A stretch of DNA of 64,000 nt. It comes from Roseateles sp. DAIF2 (GTDB taxonomy: Bacteria; Pseudomonadota; Gammaproteobacteria; Burkholderiales; Burkholderiaceae_C). Shown piece by piece: positions 52,643-61,161 of this stretch. The stretch spans positions 2,046,001-2,110,000 of the forward strand of contig NZ_CP049919.1 of assembly GCF_015624425.1 (NCBI RefSeq), written 5' to 3'. The notes under the pieces were generated by a model. That model worked only from the letters and a program-made list of their open reading frames with translations, was not told the origin of the DNA and ran no database searches. Numbering within the stretch: position 1 is the stretch's first letter; the number at the start of each line of letters is the position of its first letter. The translations under genes and the position numbers were made by a program.

Positions 52643-53458
52643 ATGAGCAAGATCGTTGTCGTGACTTCCGGCAAGGGCGGGGTGGGCAAGACCACCACCA
52701 GCGCCAGCTTTGCAACAGGCCTCGCGATGCGCGGCTACAAGACCGTGGTGATCGACTTCGACGTCGGCCTGCGCAACCTGGACCTGATCATGGGCTGCGA
52801 GCGGCGCGTGGTCTACGACCTGATCAACGTGGTCAACGACGAGATCAAGCTGAGCCAGGCCCTGATCAAGGACAAGCAGCTGGAGAAGCTCTACATCCTG
52901 GCCGCCTCGCAGACGCGCGACAAGGATGCGCTGAAGCAGGAGGGCGTCGAGCGCGTGCTGGAGGAGCTGAAGGCGATGGAGTTCGACTACATCGTCTGCG
53001 ACTCGCCGGCCGGCATCGAGACCGGCGCGCTGATGGCGATGCACTACGCCGACGAGGCCCTGGTCGTGACCAATCCCGAGGTCTCCTCGGTGCGCGACTC
53101 GGACCGCATCCTGGGCATGCTGAACAGCAAGACCAAGCGCGCGATCGAGGGCAAGGAGCCGGTCAAGGAGCATCTCTTGATCACCCGCTACAACCCGAAC
53201 CGGGTCGAGGGCGGCCAGATGCTGTCGCTGGAGGACATCCACGAGATCCTGCGCACGCCGCTGATCGGCGTGATCCCGGAGTCCGAGGTGGTGCTGCAGG
53301 CCTCCAACCAGGGCCTGCCGGCGATCCACATGAAGGGCAGCGACGTGGCCGAGGCCTATGCCGACGTGGTGGGCCGCTTCCTGGGCGAGGACAAGCCGAT
53401 GCGCTTCATCGAGGCGGTCAAGCCCGGTTTCTTCAAGCGCCTGTTCGGCGGCAAGTGA
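52643..53458 (+). CDS. minD: Septum site-determining ATPase MinD
   Basis: MinD, 271 aa, a membrane-cycling ATPase that recruits MinC and is displaced by MinE. Deviant Walker [18 protein letters not shown] at about 8-24, [16 protein letters not shown], and [20 protein letters not shown] for switch II are intact. The C-terminal amphipathic membrane-targeting helix [10 protein letters not shown] is present. minE starts 13 bp downstream. Confidence 0.97.
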   Translation: MSKIVVVTSGKGGVGKTTTSASFATGLAMRGYKTVVIDFDVGLRNLDLIMGCERRVVYDLINVVNDEIKLSQALIKDKQLEKLYILAASQTRDKDALKQEGVERVLEELKAMEFDYIVCDSPAGIETGALMAMHYADEALVVTNPEVSSVRDSDRILGMLNSKTKRAIEGKEPVKEHLLITRYNPNRVEGGQMLSLEDIHEILRTPLIGVIPESEVVLQASNQGLPAIHMKGSDVAEAYADVVGRFLGEDKPMRFIEAVKPGFFKRLFGGK

Positions 53459-53471
53459 GGGAGTGAACCAG

Positions 53472-53735
53472 ATGGGATTCCTGTCCTTCTTCCTCGGCGA
53501 GAAAAAGAACACCGCCACGGTGGCCAAGGAGCGCCTGCAGCTGATCCTGGCGCATGAGCGCAACGGCCGCAGCAGCAGCCCCGACTACCTGCCGCAGCTG
53601 CAGCGCGAACTGGTCGCGGTGATCTCCAAATACGTGTCGATCAATCCGGACGACATCAAGGTGCATATGGAGCGCGAGGGCAACCTCGAGGTGCTGGAAG
53701 TCAAGATCGAGCTCCCGGAGCCCAGCAAGGTCTGA
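53472..53735 (+). CDS. minE: Cell division topological specificity factor MinE
   Basis: MinE, 87 aa. The membrane-sensing N-terminus [20 protein letters not shown], the MinD-binding helix [13 protein letters not shown] and the beta-rich dimer domain ([20 protein letters not shown]) are all present. It drives Min oscillation. The ATG at 53472 lies 13 bp after minD. Confidence 0.96.
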   Translation: MGFLSFFLGEKKNTATVAKERLQLILAHERNGRSSSPDYLPQLQRELVAVISKYVSINPDDIKVHMEREGNLEVLEVKIELPEPSKV

Positions 53736-53739
53736 GCCC

Positions 53740-54135
53740 ATGGCCATCCGCATCGTCCGTCTCGGCAGCCCGCGCGCCGCGGGCGAGGGCCTGCGGCTGG
53801 GCACGGTGCGGCGCCCGCCGCGCGGCGTGCCCAAGGCCGAATTCGCCACGCGCGACTTCTACGACCAATGGTTGCCGCAGCTGGCGCCCTCGCTCGAGCT
53901 GATGAAGTTCGCGCAGGCCGCGCAGGCCAGCGGTGAGGACAAGGCCTGGGGCCAGTTCGTCAAGAAGTTCCGCGCCGAACTGGGCGAGGGCGAGACGCCG
54001 CGCCTGCTGGACCTGCTGGCCGCGCTGTCGCATGGCACGCCGATGGCGCTGGGCTGCTACTGCGAGGACGAGGCGCGCTGCCACCGCTCGGTGCTGCGCG
54101 CCCTGCTGGCCGAACGCGGCGCGGATCTGATCTAG
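53740..54135 (+). CDS. DUF488 family protein
   Basis: 131 aa. The conserved LGCYCEDEARCHRSVLRALL stretch near the C-terminus and FYDQWLPQLAPSLELMKFAQ in the middle are typical of DUF488, a family of unknown function with conserved cysteine/histidine residues. It starts 4 bp after minE and so is probably cotranscribed with min. Its stop overlaps the convergent VF530 stop in a shared CTAG. Confidence 0.88.
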   Translation: MAIRIVRLGSPRAAGEGLRLGTVRRPPRGVPKAEFATRDFYDQWLPQLAPSLELMKFAQAAQASGEDKAWGQFVKKFRAELGEGETPRLLDLLAALSHGTPMALGCYCEDEARCHRSVLRALLAERGADLI

Positions 54136-54386
54136 GGTCGGGCGTTGCGCGCCTGCTCGCGCAGCATGAAGAGATACAGGCTCTCCACCTTGGCGCGCGC
54201 CCAGGGTGTCTTGCGCAGGAACTTCAGACTGGAGGCCACGCTGGGATCACTCTGGAAGCAGCGGATCGGGATGCGCTGCCCCAGCTCCTGCCAGCCGAAG
54301 TAGGCGGCCAGCTCGGTGACGATCATCTCCAGGGTCTTGCCCTGCAGCGGGTCCTTGGGCTTGTTGCCTGCGGCTTCTTCACTCAT
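54132..54386 (-). CDS. VF530 family DNA-binding protein
   Basis: 84 aa. KDPLQGKTLEMIVTELAAYF, GWQELGQRIPIRCFQSDPSV and SSLKFLRKTPWARAKVESLY match the VF530 (DUF2132) family, whose structure has been described as DNA-binding. The ATG at 54386 lies inside the 3' end of the upstream acyltransferase gene (8-bp overlap), so they are coupled. Confidence 0.9.
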   Translation of the reverse strand: MSEEAAGNKPKDPLQGKTLEMIVTELAAYFGWQELGQRIPIRCFQSDPSVASSLKFLRKTPWARAKVESLYLFMLREQARNARP

Positions 54387-54969
54387 GGTCGAACTGGCGC
54401 CAGTTCTTGCCCTTGAAGGGGGCGTAGAACTTCTTGATCTCGGCCATGTCGGCCTCGACATTGCCGGTCGGCGTGAACACCGGGCCCAGGCCGCTGAGCT
54501 TGCGCTCGTAGTCCATATAAGCCAGCACGATCGGCACCCGGGCGGTATGGGCGATCCAGTAAAAGCCGGTCTTCCAGTAGCGGGTCTTGGCGCGCGTGCC
54601 CTCGGGCGGCACGATCAGCTGCACCGGCCCATCGGCCGCGACCAGGGCCGCGGCCGAGGCCGCCACCAGATTGTTCGATTGCTCGCGGTGCACCGGGATG
54701 CCGCCCAGCCAGCGCATCACCGGCCCGAAGGGCCAGGCGAAGATCTGGCGCTTGCCCATCCAGTAGATGTTCAGGCGCAGCGCGAAGGCCACCATCAGGG
54801 TATAGGGCAGGTCCCAGTTGCTGGTGTGCGGCGCGGCGATCAGCACGCATTTGGTCTGGTCGGGCGGCAACGCGCCGTCCAGCTTCCAGCCGGTGAGTTT
54901 CAGGAAGCCGCGCGAGAAGGCGCGCAGCAGGGTGTTGACGACGGGCGTCGTGAAGATCGTGCGGTGCAT
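54379..54969 (-). CDS. 1-acyl-sn-glycerol-3-phosphate acyltransferase-family protein
   Basis: 196 aa, PlsC-type acyltransferase. The catalytic HX4D motif appears as APHTSNWDLP. The second block is IPVHREQSNN and the third VPPEGTRAKTRYWKTGFYWI. Shorter than typical PlsC enzymes (about 240 aa), it belongs to the small cytosolic-facing members without a strong N-terminal membrane helix. The likely role is lysophospholipid or related acyl transfer. Repeat copy C lies upstream. Confidence 0.88.
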   Translation of the reverse strand: MHRTIFTTPVVNTLLRAFSRGFLKLTGWKLDGALPPDQTKCVLIAAPHTSNWDLPYTLMVAFALRLNIYWMGKRQIFAWPFGPVMRWLGGIPVHREQSNNLVAASAAALVAADGPVQLIVPPEGTRAKTRYWKTGFYWIAHTARVPIVLAYMDYERKLSGLGPVFTPTGNVEADMAEIKKFYAPFKGKNWRQFDHE

Positions 54970-55063
54970 CGAGGGGACGAAGGGACCAGGGGAGCGCGCC
55001 GGCCATCGAGCGGCCGGCGCAGCGGGGAGGCCCCGATTGTCCCAAAGCCCTGCCCATTTTTCG

Positions 55064-55151
55064 GGCAGACCAGATCAAAAGCAGCGAAATCAATCACTTG
55101 GCGCCGGCATCAGCAGGCTGTGCACGGACTTGTCCACAGCCGGCGGGGATA
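55064..55151 (-). repeat. Dispersed intergenic repeat, copy C
   Basis: Read on the minus strand: CTATCCCCGCCGGCTGTGGAC, AAGTCCGTGCACAGCCTGC, then CAAGTGATTGATTTCGCTGC and TTTTGATCTGGTCTGCC. The 20 bases at 55121-55140 are identical to 62637-62656 in copy D. One arm of the core inverted repeat has decayed. It lies in the 204-bp gap between the chemoreceptor and acyltransferase genes. Confidence 0.65.
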
Positions 55152-55173
55152 GATCGGCGGCCGGAGCCGCGCG

Positions 55174-56727
55174 TCAGTCCCGCGCCAGCCTGAAGCCCGC
55201 CACCGCTTCCACCAACTGCGCCGCCTGCTCCTTCAGGCTGGCGGCGGCCGCCGCGGATTCCTCGACCAGGGCGGCATTCTGCTGCGTCATCTGGTCCAGC
55301 TGCTGCACCGCCTGGCCGATCTCGCCCAGGGTCAGGGCCTGGCTGGCGGTGGAGCCGGAGATCTCGCCGATGATGCGGGTGACGCGTTGCACGCTGTCCA
55401 CCACCTCGCGCATCGTGCTGCCGGTCTCGGCGACCAGGCGGCTGCCGCCCTCGACGCGCTCGACCGAGGCCGAGATCAACGCCTTGATCTCCCGCGCGGC
55501 CTGGGCGCTGCGCTGCGCCAGCGCGCGCACCTCGCCGGCCACCACCGCGAAGCCGCGGCCCTGTTCGCCGGCGCGCGCGGCTTCCACCGCGGCGTTCAGC
55601 GCCAGGATATTGGTCTGGAAGGCGATGCCGTCGATCACGCCGATGATGTCGGCGATCTTGTTGGACGATTGCTGGATCTCGCTCATCGTGCTGACCACCT
55701 GCTCGACCATCGCGCCGCCGCGGCCGGCCACGCTGGAGGCGCTCTGCGCCAGCTGGTCGGCCTCGCGGGCCGCGTCGGCATTCAACTTGACGCCATCGCC
55801 CAACTGGGCCATCGCGGCGCCCGTCTGCTCCAGGCTGCTGGCGGCCTGCTCGGTGCGGTTCGAGAGGTCCATATTGCCGGTGGCGATCTCGGCCGAGGCC
55901 AGGCGCACCTGCTCGGCCGCGCGACGCACGCCGGTGATGGTGCCGGACAGCTGGGTCTGCATCTGCTGCAGCGAACGGTTCAGCGCGGCCAGCTCGTCCT
56001 GGCCTTCGACCACGGCGCGGGTGCTGAGGTCGCCGCCGGCGATCGCCTGGGTCAGGGCCTGGGCGCGCACCAGCGGCGCGGTCACCGAGCGGGTGATCGC
56101 CAGCGCGATGCCGATGCCCGCCAGCATCGCCAGCAGCATCAGGCCCAGCACCAGGCTGCGCGTGGTCTGGGCCTCGCCCTCGGCCTCGCGGCGCGCCACC
56201 TGCAGCACCTCGCGGGTGTGGTCGGCGTAGCGGTCGATGGTCTGCAGATAGGCCTCCATCGCCGGGATCAGCTCCTCGGCGACGCGGCTCTGGATGTTCT
56301 CGCCGGCCTTCTTGCGCTGCATCAGGTCATCGCGCGAGGCCTGGTATTTCTTGCGCGCCTCGCCGATCACGTCGTTCAGTCGGTCCGCCTCGGGCGACTT
56401 GCTGATCTTGTCGAGCTCGGCCTGCACCTTGTCGATGCGCTCCGAGATCTCCTTGGAGCGGCGCGTGAAGGCCTTGACGAAGACCTCGTCGTCCACCGCC
56501 ATCGAGACGATGCGGCGCTGGATGCTGCCCTCGCTCATGCCGGCCCATTGGCGCGACAGCTCGAGCGCGCGCATGTCCACCTCGACGAGGCGCTCGATGC
56601 GCTGGTTCAGCATCGACACCCGCACGATGCCGACGGCCGAGGCGACCATCATCAGCAGGATCACCAGGGCGAAGCCGGCCAGCACACGGGTGCGCAGGCG
56701 CCAGTTGTTGAGTTGCAGAACGGACAT
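55174..56727 (-). CDS. Membrane methyl-accepting chemotaxis protein
   Basis: 517 aa. First membrane helix at about 12-33 (VLAGFALVILLMMVASAVGI), a periplasmic four-helix ligand domain (about 34-190), second helix around LVLGLMLLAMLAGIGIALAI, HAMP (about 210-265), and a signalling coiled coil with tip FQTNILALNAAVEAARAGEQ, GRGFAVVAGEVRALAQRSAQ. There is no C-terminal CheR/CheB-tethering pentapeptide. The ATG at 56727 gives a normal N-terminus; upstream in-frame codons are not conserved. The ligand is unknown. Confidence 0.93.
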   Translation of the reverse strand: MSVLQLNNWRLRTRVLAGFALVILLMMVASAVGIVRVSMLNQRIERLVEVDMRALELSRQWAGMSEGSIQRRIVSMAVDDEVFVKAFTRRSKEISERIDKVQAELDKISKSPEADRLNDVIGEARKKYQASRDDLMQRKKAGENIQSRVAEELIPAMEAYLQTIDRYADHTREVLQVARREAEGEAQTTRSLVLGLMLLAMLAGIGIALAITRSVTAPLVRAQALTQAIAGGDLSTRAVVEGQDELAALNRSLQQMQTQLSGTITGVRRAAEQVRLASAEIATGNMDLSNRTEQAASSLEQTGAAMAQLGDGVKLNADAAREADQLAQSASSVAGRGGAMVEQVVSTMSEIQQSSNKIADIIGVIDGIAFQTNILALNAAVEAARAGEQGRGFAVVAGEVRALAQRSAQAAREIKALISASVERVEGGSRLVAETGSTMREVVDSVQRVTRIIGEISGSTASQALTLGEIGQAVQQLDQMTQQNAALVEESAAAAASLKEQAAQLVEAVAGFRLARD

Positions 56728-56862
56728 CGGGGGTACTTCCTGTGGCTGTGAGGCTGGGGACCTGCGATGCTGCCCGATGTTGATGTCGCACATTTGTGCG
56801 AAAAACGCCGGAATCCGGGCATAGTCCCGGAAGTCTGCGAAAAGCGGGTGCAGGGCGCGCCG

Positions 56863-57189
56863 TCAGGGCGCGTCGAACAGGCTGACCGTGGCCGGCGCCT
56901 CGACGCGCAGCGGCTCGCGCGGGCAGGCCACGCAGGGCAGGATCCAGCCCTCGGCCTTTTCCTCGGCCGACAGGCCGGGCCATTCGATGCGGTGCTCGAT
57001 ACGGCCGGCCAGCAGGCGCGCGATGCAGGCGCGGCAGCTGCCGTTGCGGCAGGAATGCGGCATGCGAAAGCCCCATTCCAGCGCGGCCAGCAGCAGGGTC
57101 TGGTCGGGCGCGCAGTCGAACTGCCAGCCCTGCGGCGCGATCTCCACCTTGAAAAGGGCCGGGCCGGCATCATCCTCGGGTCGGTTCAT
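56863..57189 (-). CDS. Plant-type [2Fe-2S] ferredoxin-like protein
   Basis: 108 aa. The cluster-binding pattern C-x4-C-x2-C-xn-C is visible in SCRNGSCRACIARLLAG followed by ILPCVACP. It is a small electron carrier; no partner reductase or oxygenase is adjacent, so its pathway is unknown. The ATG at 57189 (MNRPEDDAGPALFKVEIAPQ) is chosen. It is divergent from the DUF502 gene across 53 bp. Confidence 0.9.
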   Translation of the reverse strand: MNRPEDDAGPALFKVEIAPQGWQFDCAPDQTLLLAALEWGFRMPHSCRNGSCRACIARLLAGRIEHRIEWPGLSAEEKAEGWILPCVACPREPLRVEAPATVSLFDAP

Positions 57190-57242
57190 GCTGGCATGAT
57201 GCCCGCTTTCCTTGTCTGTCTTCTTCCCGTACGCCGCCTGCC

Positions 57243-57926
57243 ATGACTCCCGTCGCCCCGATCGCCGCCTCGGCACGCCGCCACCTGCTGCGCACCTTCA
57301 TCACCGGCTTCCTGGCCGTGCTGCCCCTGGTGGTCACCCTGGCGCTGCTGAGCTGGGTGGTCTCGCTGCTGCTGCAGTTCGTCGGCCCCGGCAGCTGGCT
57401 GGGCCGGCAGTTGGGCTGGCTGGGTCTGACCCTGACCAGCTCCGAGCCCATGGCCTATCTGCTGGGCCTGGCCCTGATGCTGACGGGCGTCTACTTCCTG
57501 GGCCTGCTGGTCGAGGCGCAGCTGCAGACGCGGCTGCGCGGCTGGCTGGAGGGCCTGATTTCGCGCATCCCGGTGGTCGGCACGATCTACGACCTGCTGC
57601 GCCGCATGGTCGAGATGCTGTCCAAGCGCGACGAGGCCGGCGTGCGCGCGATGGCGCCGGTCTGGTGCCATTTCGGCGGCGTCAAGCCGGAGGGCGGGGC
57701 GCTGGTGCTGGGCCTGTTGTCCAGCCCCGAGCCGGTCAGCATCGACGGGGTCGACTATGTCGCGGTGATCGTGCCCACCGCGCCGGTGCCGGTCGGCGGC
57801 GGGCTGCTGTACCTGCCGACCCATTGGGTCCGGCCGGCCGAGATGGGCGTCGAGGGGCTGACCAGCCTTTATGTCTCGATGGGCGTCACCACGCCCGAGG
57901 TGCTGGGGCGCGCGGCCAAACCCTGA
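57243..57926 (+). CDS. DUF502 family membrane protein
   Basis: 227 aa with two membrane helices (about 18-48 and 70-92). FITGFLAVLPLVVTLALLSW and SRIPVVGTIYDLLRRMVEML are DUF502 hallmarks, followed by a soluble beta-rich region with YVAVIVPTAPVPVGGGLLYL. The function is unknown. Confidence 0.88.
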   Translation: MTPVAPIAASARRHLLRTFITGFLAVLPLVVTLALLSWVVSLLLQFVGPGSWLGRQLGWLGLTLTSSEPMAYLLGLALMLTGVYFLGLLVEAQLQTRLRGWLEGLISRIPVVGTIYDLLRRMVEMLSKRDEAGVRAMAPVWCHFGGVKPEGGALVLGLLSSPEPVSIDGVDYVAVIVPTAPVPVGGGLLYLPTHWVRPAEMGVEGLTSLYVSMGVTTPEVLGRAAKP

Positions 57927-57991
57927 AACAAGGCGCAAGCGCTTCTGGGAGATACTGCCGGGCCCAAGTCTCCACGAGAGCCGAGCCCGCC

Positions 57992-59866
57992 ATGACGACG
58001 ATGACGATCGCCGATGCCCAGCGCTTCTTCGACGCGCTGAACCGCGACTACCTGCAGGTCCACCAGGCCAAGGAAGAGCTGTTCTGGTCTACCTATATGG
58101 GCACCAGCGAGGACCATGAAGGCTTCGCGGCCGCCGAGGCGCAGTACAAGGATTTCATCTCCGACCCGGCCCGGCTGGAGGCCACCCGCGCGCATCTGGC
58201 CGCGATCGAAGCGGCGGATGGCGACGCGGCCGCCGCGCTGCGCCATGGCCTGCGCGGCTGGCAGGCGCTGTTCGAGGCCCATATCGTCGACCAGCCCGAG
58301 GCGCGCGCGCTGATGCGCGAGCTGATCGCCGCCGAGGCGGCGCTGTTCGCGAAGAAGAAGAACCTGGCGCCAACGCATTTCAACGAGCGCGGTGAGCGCG
58401 AGGTGGCCTCGCTGTCGATGCTGGCCACCAATATGGCCACCAACCCGAGCGAGGCGGCGCGGCGCAGCTCCCACGAGGCCTATGGCGAGGTGGAGCGCTG
58501 GGTGCTGGAGAACGGCTTCCTGGACCTGGTGCGGCTGCGCAACCGGCTGGCGCGGCTGCAGGGCTTCGAGAACTACTTCGACTACAAGCTGCGCAAGAAC
58601 GAGCGCATGACGCCGGCCCAGCTGTTCGCGGTGCTGGACGACTTCATCGAGCGCACCGAGGCCGCGCAGGCGCGCGCGCTGCGCGAGCTGAAGTCGCGCC
58701 ATGGCAGCGCCGCGCTGCAGCCCTGGAATCTGCGCTTCTTCAGCGGCGGCGATGTGGTGCGGCGCATGGATGAGTACATGCCCTTCGGCCCGGCGCTGCG
58801 TCGCTGGGTCGAGAGCTTCCGGCGCTTGGGGATCAGCTACCGCGGCGCGACCCTGCAGCTGGACCTGCTGGAGCGCGCCGGCAAGTACCAGAACGGCTTC
58901 TGCCACGGTCCGATGCCGGCCTTCTACGACGCCGCCGGGCGCTGGGTGCCGGGCCGCATCAACTTCACCGCCGAGGCCAAGCCCGACCAGGTGGGCAGCG
59001 GGCTGCGCGCGATCAACACCCTGTTCCACGAGGGCGGCCATGCCGCGCATTTCGCCAATGTGACGCAGAACTCGCCCTGCTTCTCGCAGGAGTTCGCGCC
59101 GACCTCGATGGCCTATGCCGAGACCCAGTCGATGTTCTGCGACAGCCTGCTGAACGATGCCGACTGGCTCAAGCGCTATGCCCGCAATGCCGCCGGCGAG
59201 CCGATCCCCGACGCGCTGATCCGCGAGCGCATCGGCAGCGTGCAGCCGATGCGCGCCTTCGACGAGCGCGCGATCGCGGTGGTGCCTTACTTCGAGGCCG
59301 CGCTGTATGCGATGGACGAGGCCGAGCTGACGCCCGAGGCGGTGCTGGCGCTGGCGCGCGCGACCGAGCGCCGCATCCAGGGCATGGAGGCCGGCGGCCC
59401 GCGGCCGCTGCTGGCGATCCCGCATCTGCTGAACCAGGAATCGGCCGCGTCCTACCAGGGCTATCTGCTGGCCCATATGGCGGTCTACCAGACCCGCGCC
59501 TTCTTCCTGCGCGAGCAGGGCTACCTGGCCGACAACCCGGCGATCGGCCCGGCGCTGGCCGAGCATTACTGGGGCCCGGGCAACAGCATCGACCATGACG
59601 CCACCCTGCGCCGACTGACCGGCGAGGGCTTCTCGGCGCGCTACCTGGCCGAGGCCTGCAACGAATCGGTGGACGAGGCCTGGGAACGCGCCCAGGCCGC
59701 GATCGCCGCGGCCGCGGCGCGCGCGCCCGGCGAAGAGTTGCCGGCGCTGGACGCGACGATCCGCATCGTGCATGGCGCGGAGCTGCTGGCCGACAGCGGC
59801 GAGGGCGAGGAGGCGATGTGCCGGCGCTTCGAGGCCTGGGTGGCCGAGCATTACCCGAGCCCGTGA
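57992..59866 (+). CDS. M3-family zinc metallopeptidase
   Basis: 624 aa, cytosolic, no signal peptide. The zinc motif is H346-E347-G348-G349-H350 in INTLFHEGGHAAHFANV, with a likely third ligand E377 in SMAYAETQSMFCD, as in thimet-oligopeptidase-like enzymes. It probably cleaves oligopeptides. The start ATG at 57992 follows the DUF502 gene by 65 bp; the frame is open upstream but overlaps DUF502. The stop overlaps the GTG of the next gene (GTGA). Confidence 0.88.
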   Translation: MTTMTIADAQRFFDALNRDYLQVHQAKEELFWSTYMGTSEDHEGFAAAEAQYKDFISDPARLEATRAHLAAIEAADGDAAAALRHGLRGWQALFEAHIVDQPEARALMRELIAAEAALFAKKKNLAPTHFNERGEREVASLSMLATNMATNPSEAARRSSHEAYGEVERWVLENGFLDLVRLRNRLARLQGFENYFDYKLRKNERMTPAQLFAVLDDFIERTEAAQARALRELKSRHGSAALQPWNLRFFSGGDVVRRMDEYMPFGPALRRWVESFRRLGISYRGATLQLDLLERAGKYQNGFCHGPMPAFYDAAGRWVPGRINFTAEAKPDQVGSGLRAINTLFHEGGHAAHFANVTQNSPCFSQEFAPTSMAYAETQSMFCDSLLNDADWLKRYARNAAGEPIPDALIRERIGSVQPMRAFDERAIAVVPYFEAALYAMDEAELTPEAVLALARATERRIQGMEAGGPRPLLAIPHLLNQESAASYQGYLLAHMAVYQTRAFFLREQGYLADNPAIGPALAEHYWGPGNSIDHDATLRRLTGEGFSARYLAEACNESVDEAWERAQAAIAAAAARAPGEELPALDATIRIVHGAELLADSGEGEEAMCRRFEAWVAEHYPSP

Positions 59867-60408
59867 GTCCTGCTGCTGCCCCCGCGCCCCTGCTGAAGTA
59901 CCTGGCCGGCTACCCGGCCGCGCTGCTGGCCCAGGTGCAGGGCCTGATCGATGCCGGCCGGCTCGGTACCTATCTGGCCGAGCGTTATCCCGAGCCCCAT
60001 GCGGTGCGCAGCGACAAGGCCCTGTTCGACTACACGCAGGCCCTGAAGCAGCGCTTCATGCGCAATGCCGAGCCGCTGAACAAGGTCTGCTTCGATGCCA
60101 AGCTGAAGGTGATCCAGCATGCGCTGGGCACGCATACCCGGGCCCAGACCGTGCAGGGCGCCAAGCTGAAGACCCGCCGCGAGATCCGCGTCGCCACCCT
60201 GTTCAAGGACGCCCCGGCCGACTTCCTGCGCATGATCGTCGTGCACGAGCTGGCGCATATCCGCGAACTGGATCACAACAAGGCCTTCTACCAGCTCTGC
60301 GAGCACATGGAGCCGCGCTACGGGCAGCTGGAGTTTGATCTGAGGTTGTGGTTGACCATGCGGGAGATGGCGCCGGCGGATCAAGTTCCGGCAGCTGGCG
60401 AGACCTGA
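59863..60408 (+). CDS. YgjP-like (DUF45) zinc metallopeptidase domain protein
   Basis: 181 aa. The motif VVHELAHIRELDHNKAFYQL supplies HExxH plus a third histidine, as in YgjP/WLM-type metallohydrolases. The N-terminal ~100 residues contain HAVRSDKALFDYTQALKQRF. The GTG start at 59863 overlaps the M3 peptidase stop, so the two peptidase genes are coupled. The substrate is unknown. Confidence 0.88.
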   Translation: MSPAAAPAPLLKYLAGYPAALLAQVQGLIDAGRLGTYLAERYPEPHAVRSDKALFDYTQALKQRFMRNAEPLNKVCFDAKLKVIQHALGTHTRAQTVQGAKLKTRREIRVATLFKDAPADFLRMIVVHELAHIRELDHNKAFYQLCEHMEPRYGQLEFDLRLWLTMREMAPADQVPAAGET

Positions 60409-60621
60409 ACGCTCGCCACAACCCGCAGCGGGCATGGCGTGGGGCACCACCCCCTCCGGGATGATTGACGCATGGGCCGCGCCTCTTTCCAATCGCCGGC
60501 ACGCGAACAAGAAACCCGCCATCGGCATTGAGTTGCATCCCTGCCGATCGGGGGGTGCTGTTGGCGGAGGCGGAAGCGCTGCTTCCATCTGAAGCGTCGA
60601 ACCCACCCATACCGTTCACTC

Positions 60622-61005
60622 ATGCGCCCGACCCCTGTTCTCGTCACGCTGTGTGCAGCACTCGTTGTGGGTGTCATCGCCTACGACATCAGCGCCTTCG
60701 ATGCGCAAAGAGCCGCGTTCTCGTCGAGCGCTTGGCGCGAACTGAGGCCTGCCCTTGCGGAAACGGCCGACCCGGGCTGTGTGCTTGGGCCGATGGCAAG
60801 GGACCTGATGGACAGCGGTGAGTTGAATGGCAAGGCCGCGGGCCAGGTCATTCAACTGCTAGGCGAACCCGATGGTCGCGAAGGCATCGCGCTGATCTAC
60901 GGCATCGGTCAATGCCATGGATGGGGCTGGCACCATAGCGAACTGGTGCTCGCCGGATCTGCCGCGGGCCGCATCGCCGACGTTACGGTCCGCCGGAGCC
61001 AATAG
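60622..61005 (+). CDS. Hypothetical exported or membrane-anchored protein (BamE-like fold possible)
   Basis: 127 aa. An N-terminal hydrophobic segment (about 5-24) acts as signal or anchor. The soluble part contains LNGKAAGQVIQLLGEPDGRE, reminiscent of the SmpA/BamE-like motif in which a helix is followed by LLGxPD. There is no lipobox cysteine. I do not recognise a specific family. The 213-bp gap upstream shows no other feature. The small membrane protein follows after 2 bp. Confidence 0.6.
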   Translation: MRPTPVLVTLCAALVVGVIAYDISAFDAQRAAFSSSAWRELRPALAETADPGCVLGPMARDLMDSGELNGKAAGQVIQLLGEPDGREGIALIYGIGQCHGWGWHHSELVLAGSAAGRIADVTVRRSQ

Positions 61006-61007
61006 TC

Positions 61008-61142
61008 ATGACGCTGGCGCTGCTCGTCCTGGTGATCCTCGGTGTGATGCTCATGGCGGTGCCGGCAATCCTTGGCGCGCGGTCACAGGCGCAAACCGAG
61101 CAGCGCCTGACGGACTCGGGCCTCCTGGCGGAGGCCGAGTGA
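61008..61142 (+). CDS. Small single-pass membrane protein
   Basis: 44 aa, starting MTLALLVLVILGVMLMAVPA and ending with a charged tail (ILGARSQAQTEQRLTDSGLL AEAE, given in two parts). It is 2 bp after the preceding gene, with GGAG 9 bp upstream of the ATG inside that gene's end. One membrane helix, cytoplasmic C-terminus likely. No family recognised. Confidence 0.5.
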   Translation: MTLALLVLVILGVMLMAVPAILGARSQAQTEQRLTDSGLLAEAE

Positions 61143-61161
61143 GCCGGCCACCGCCCACGTC

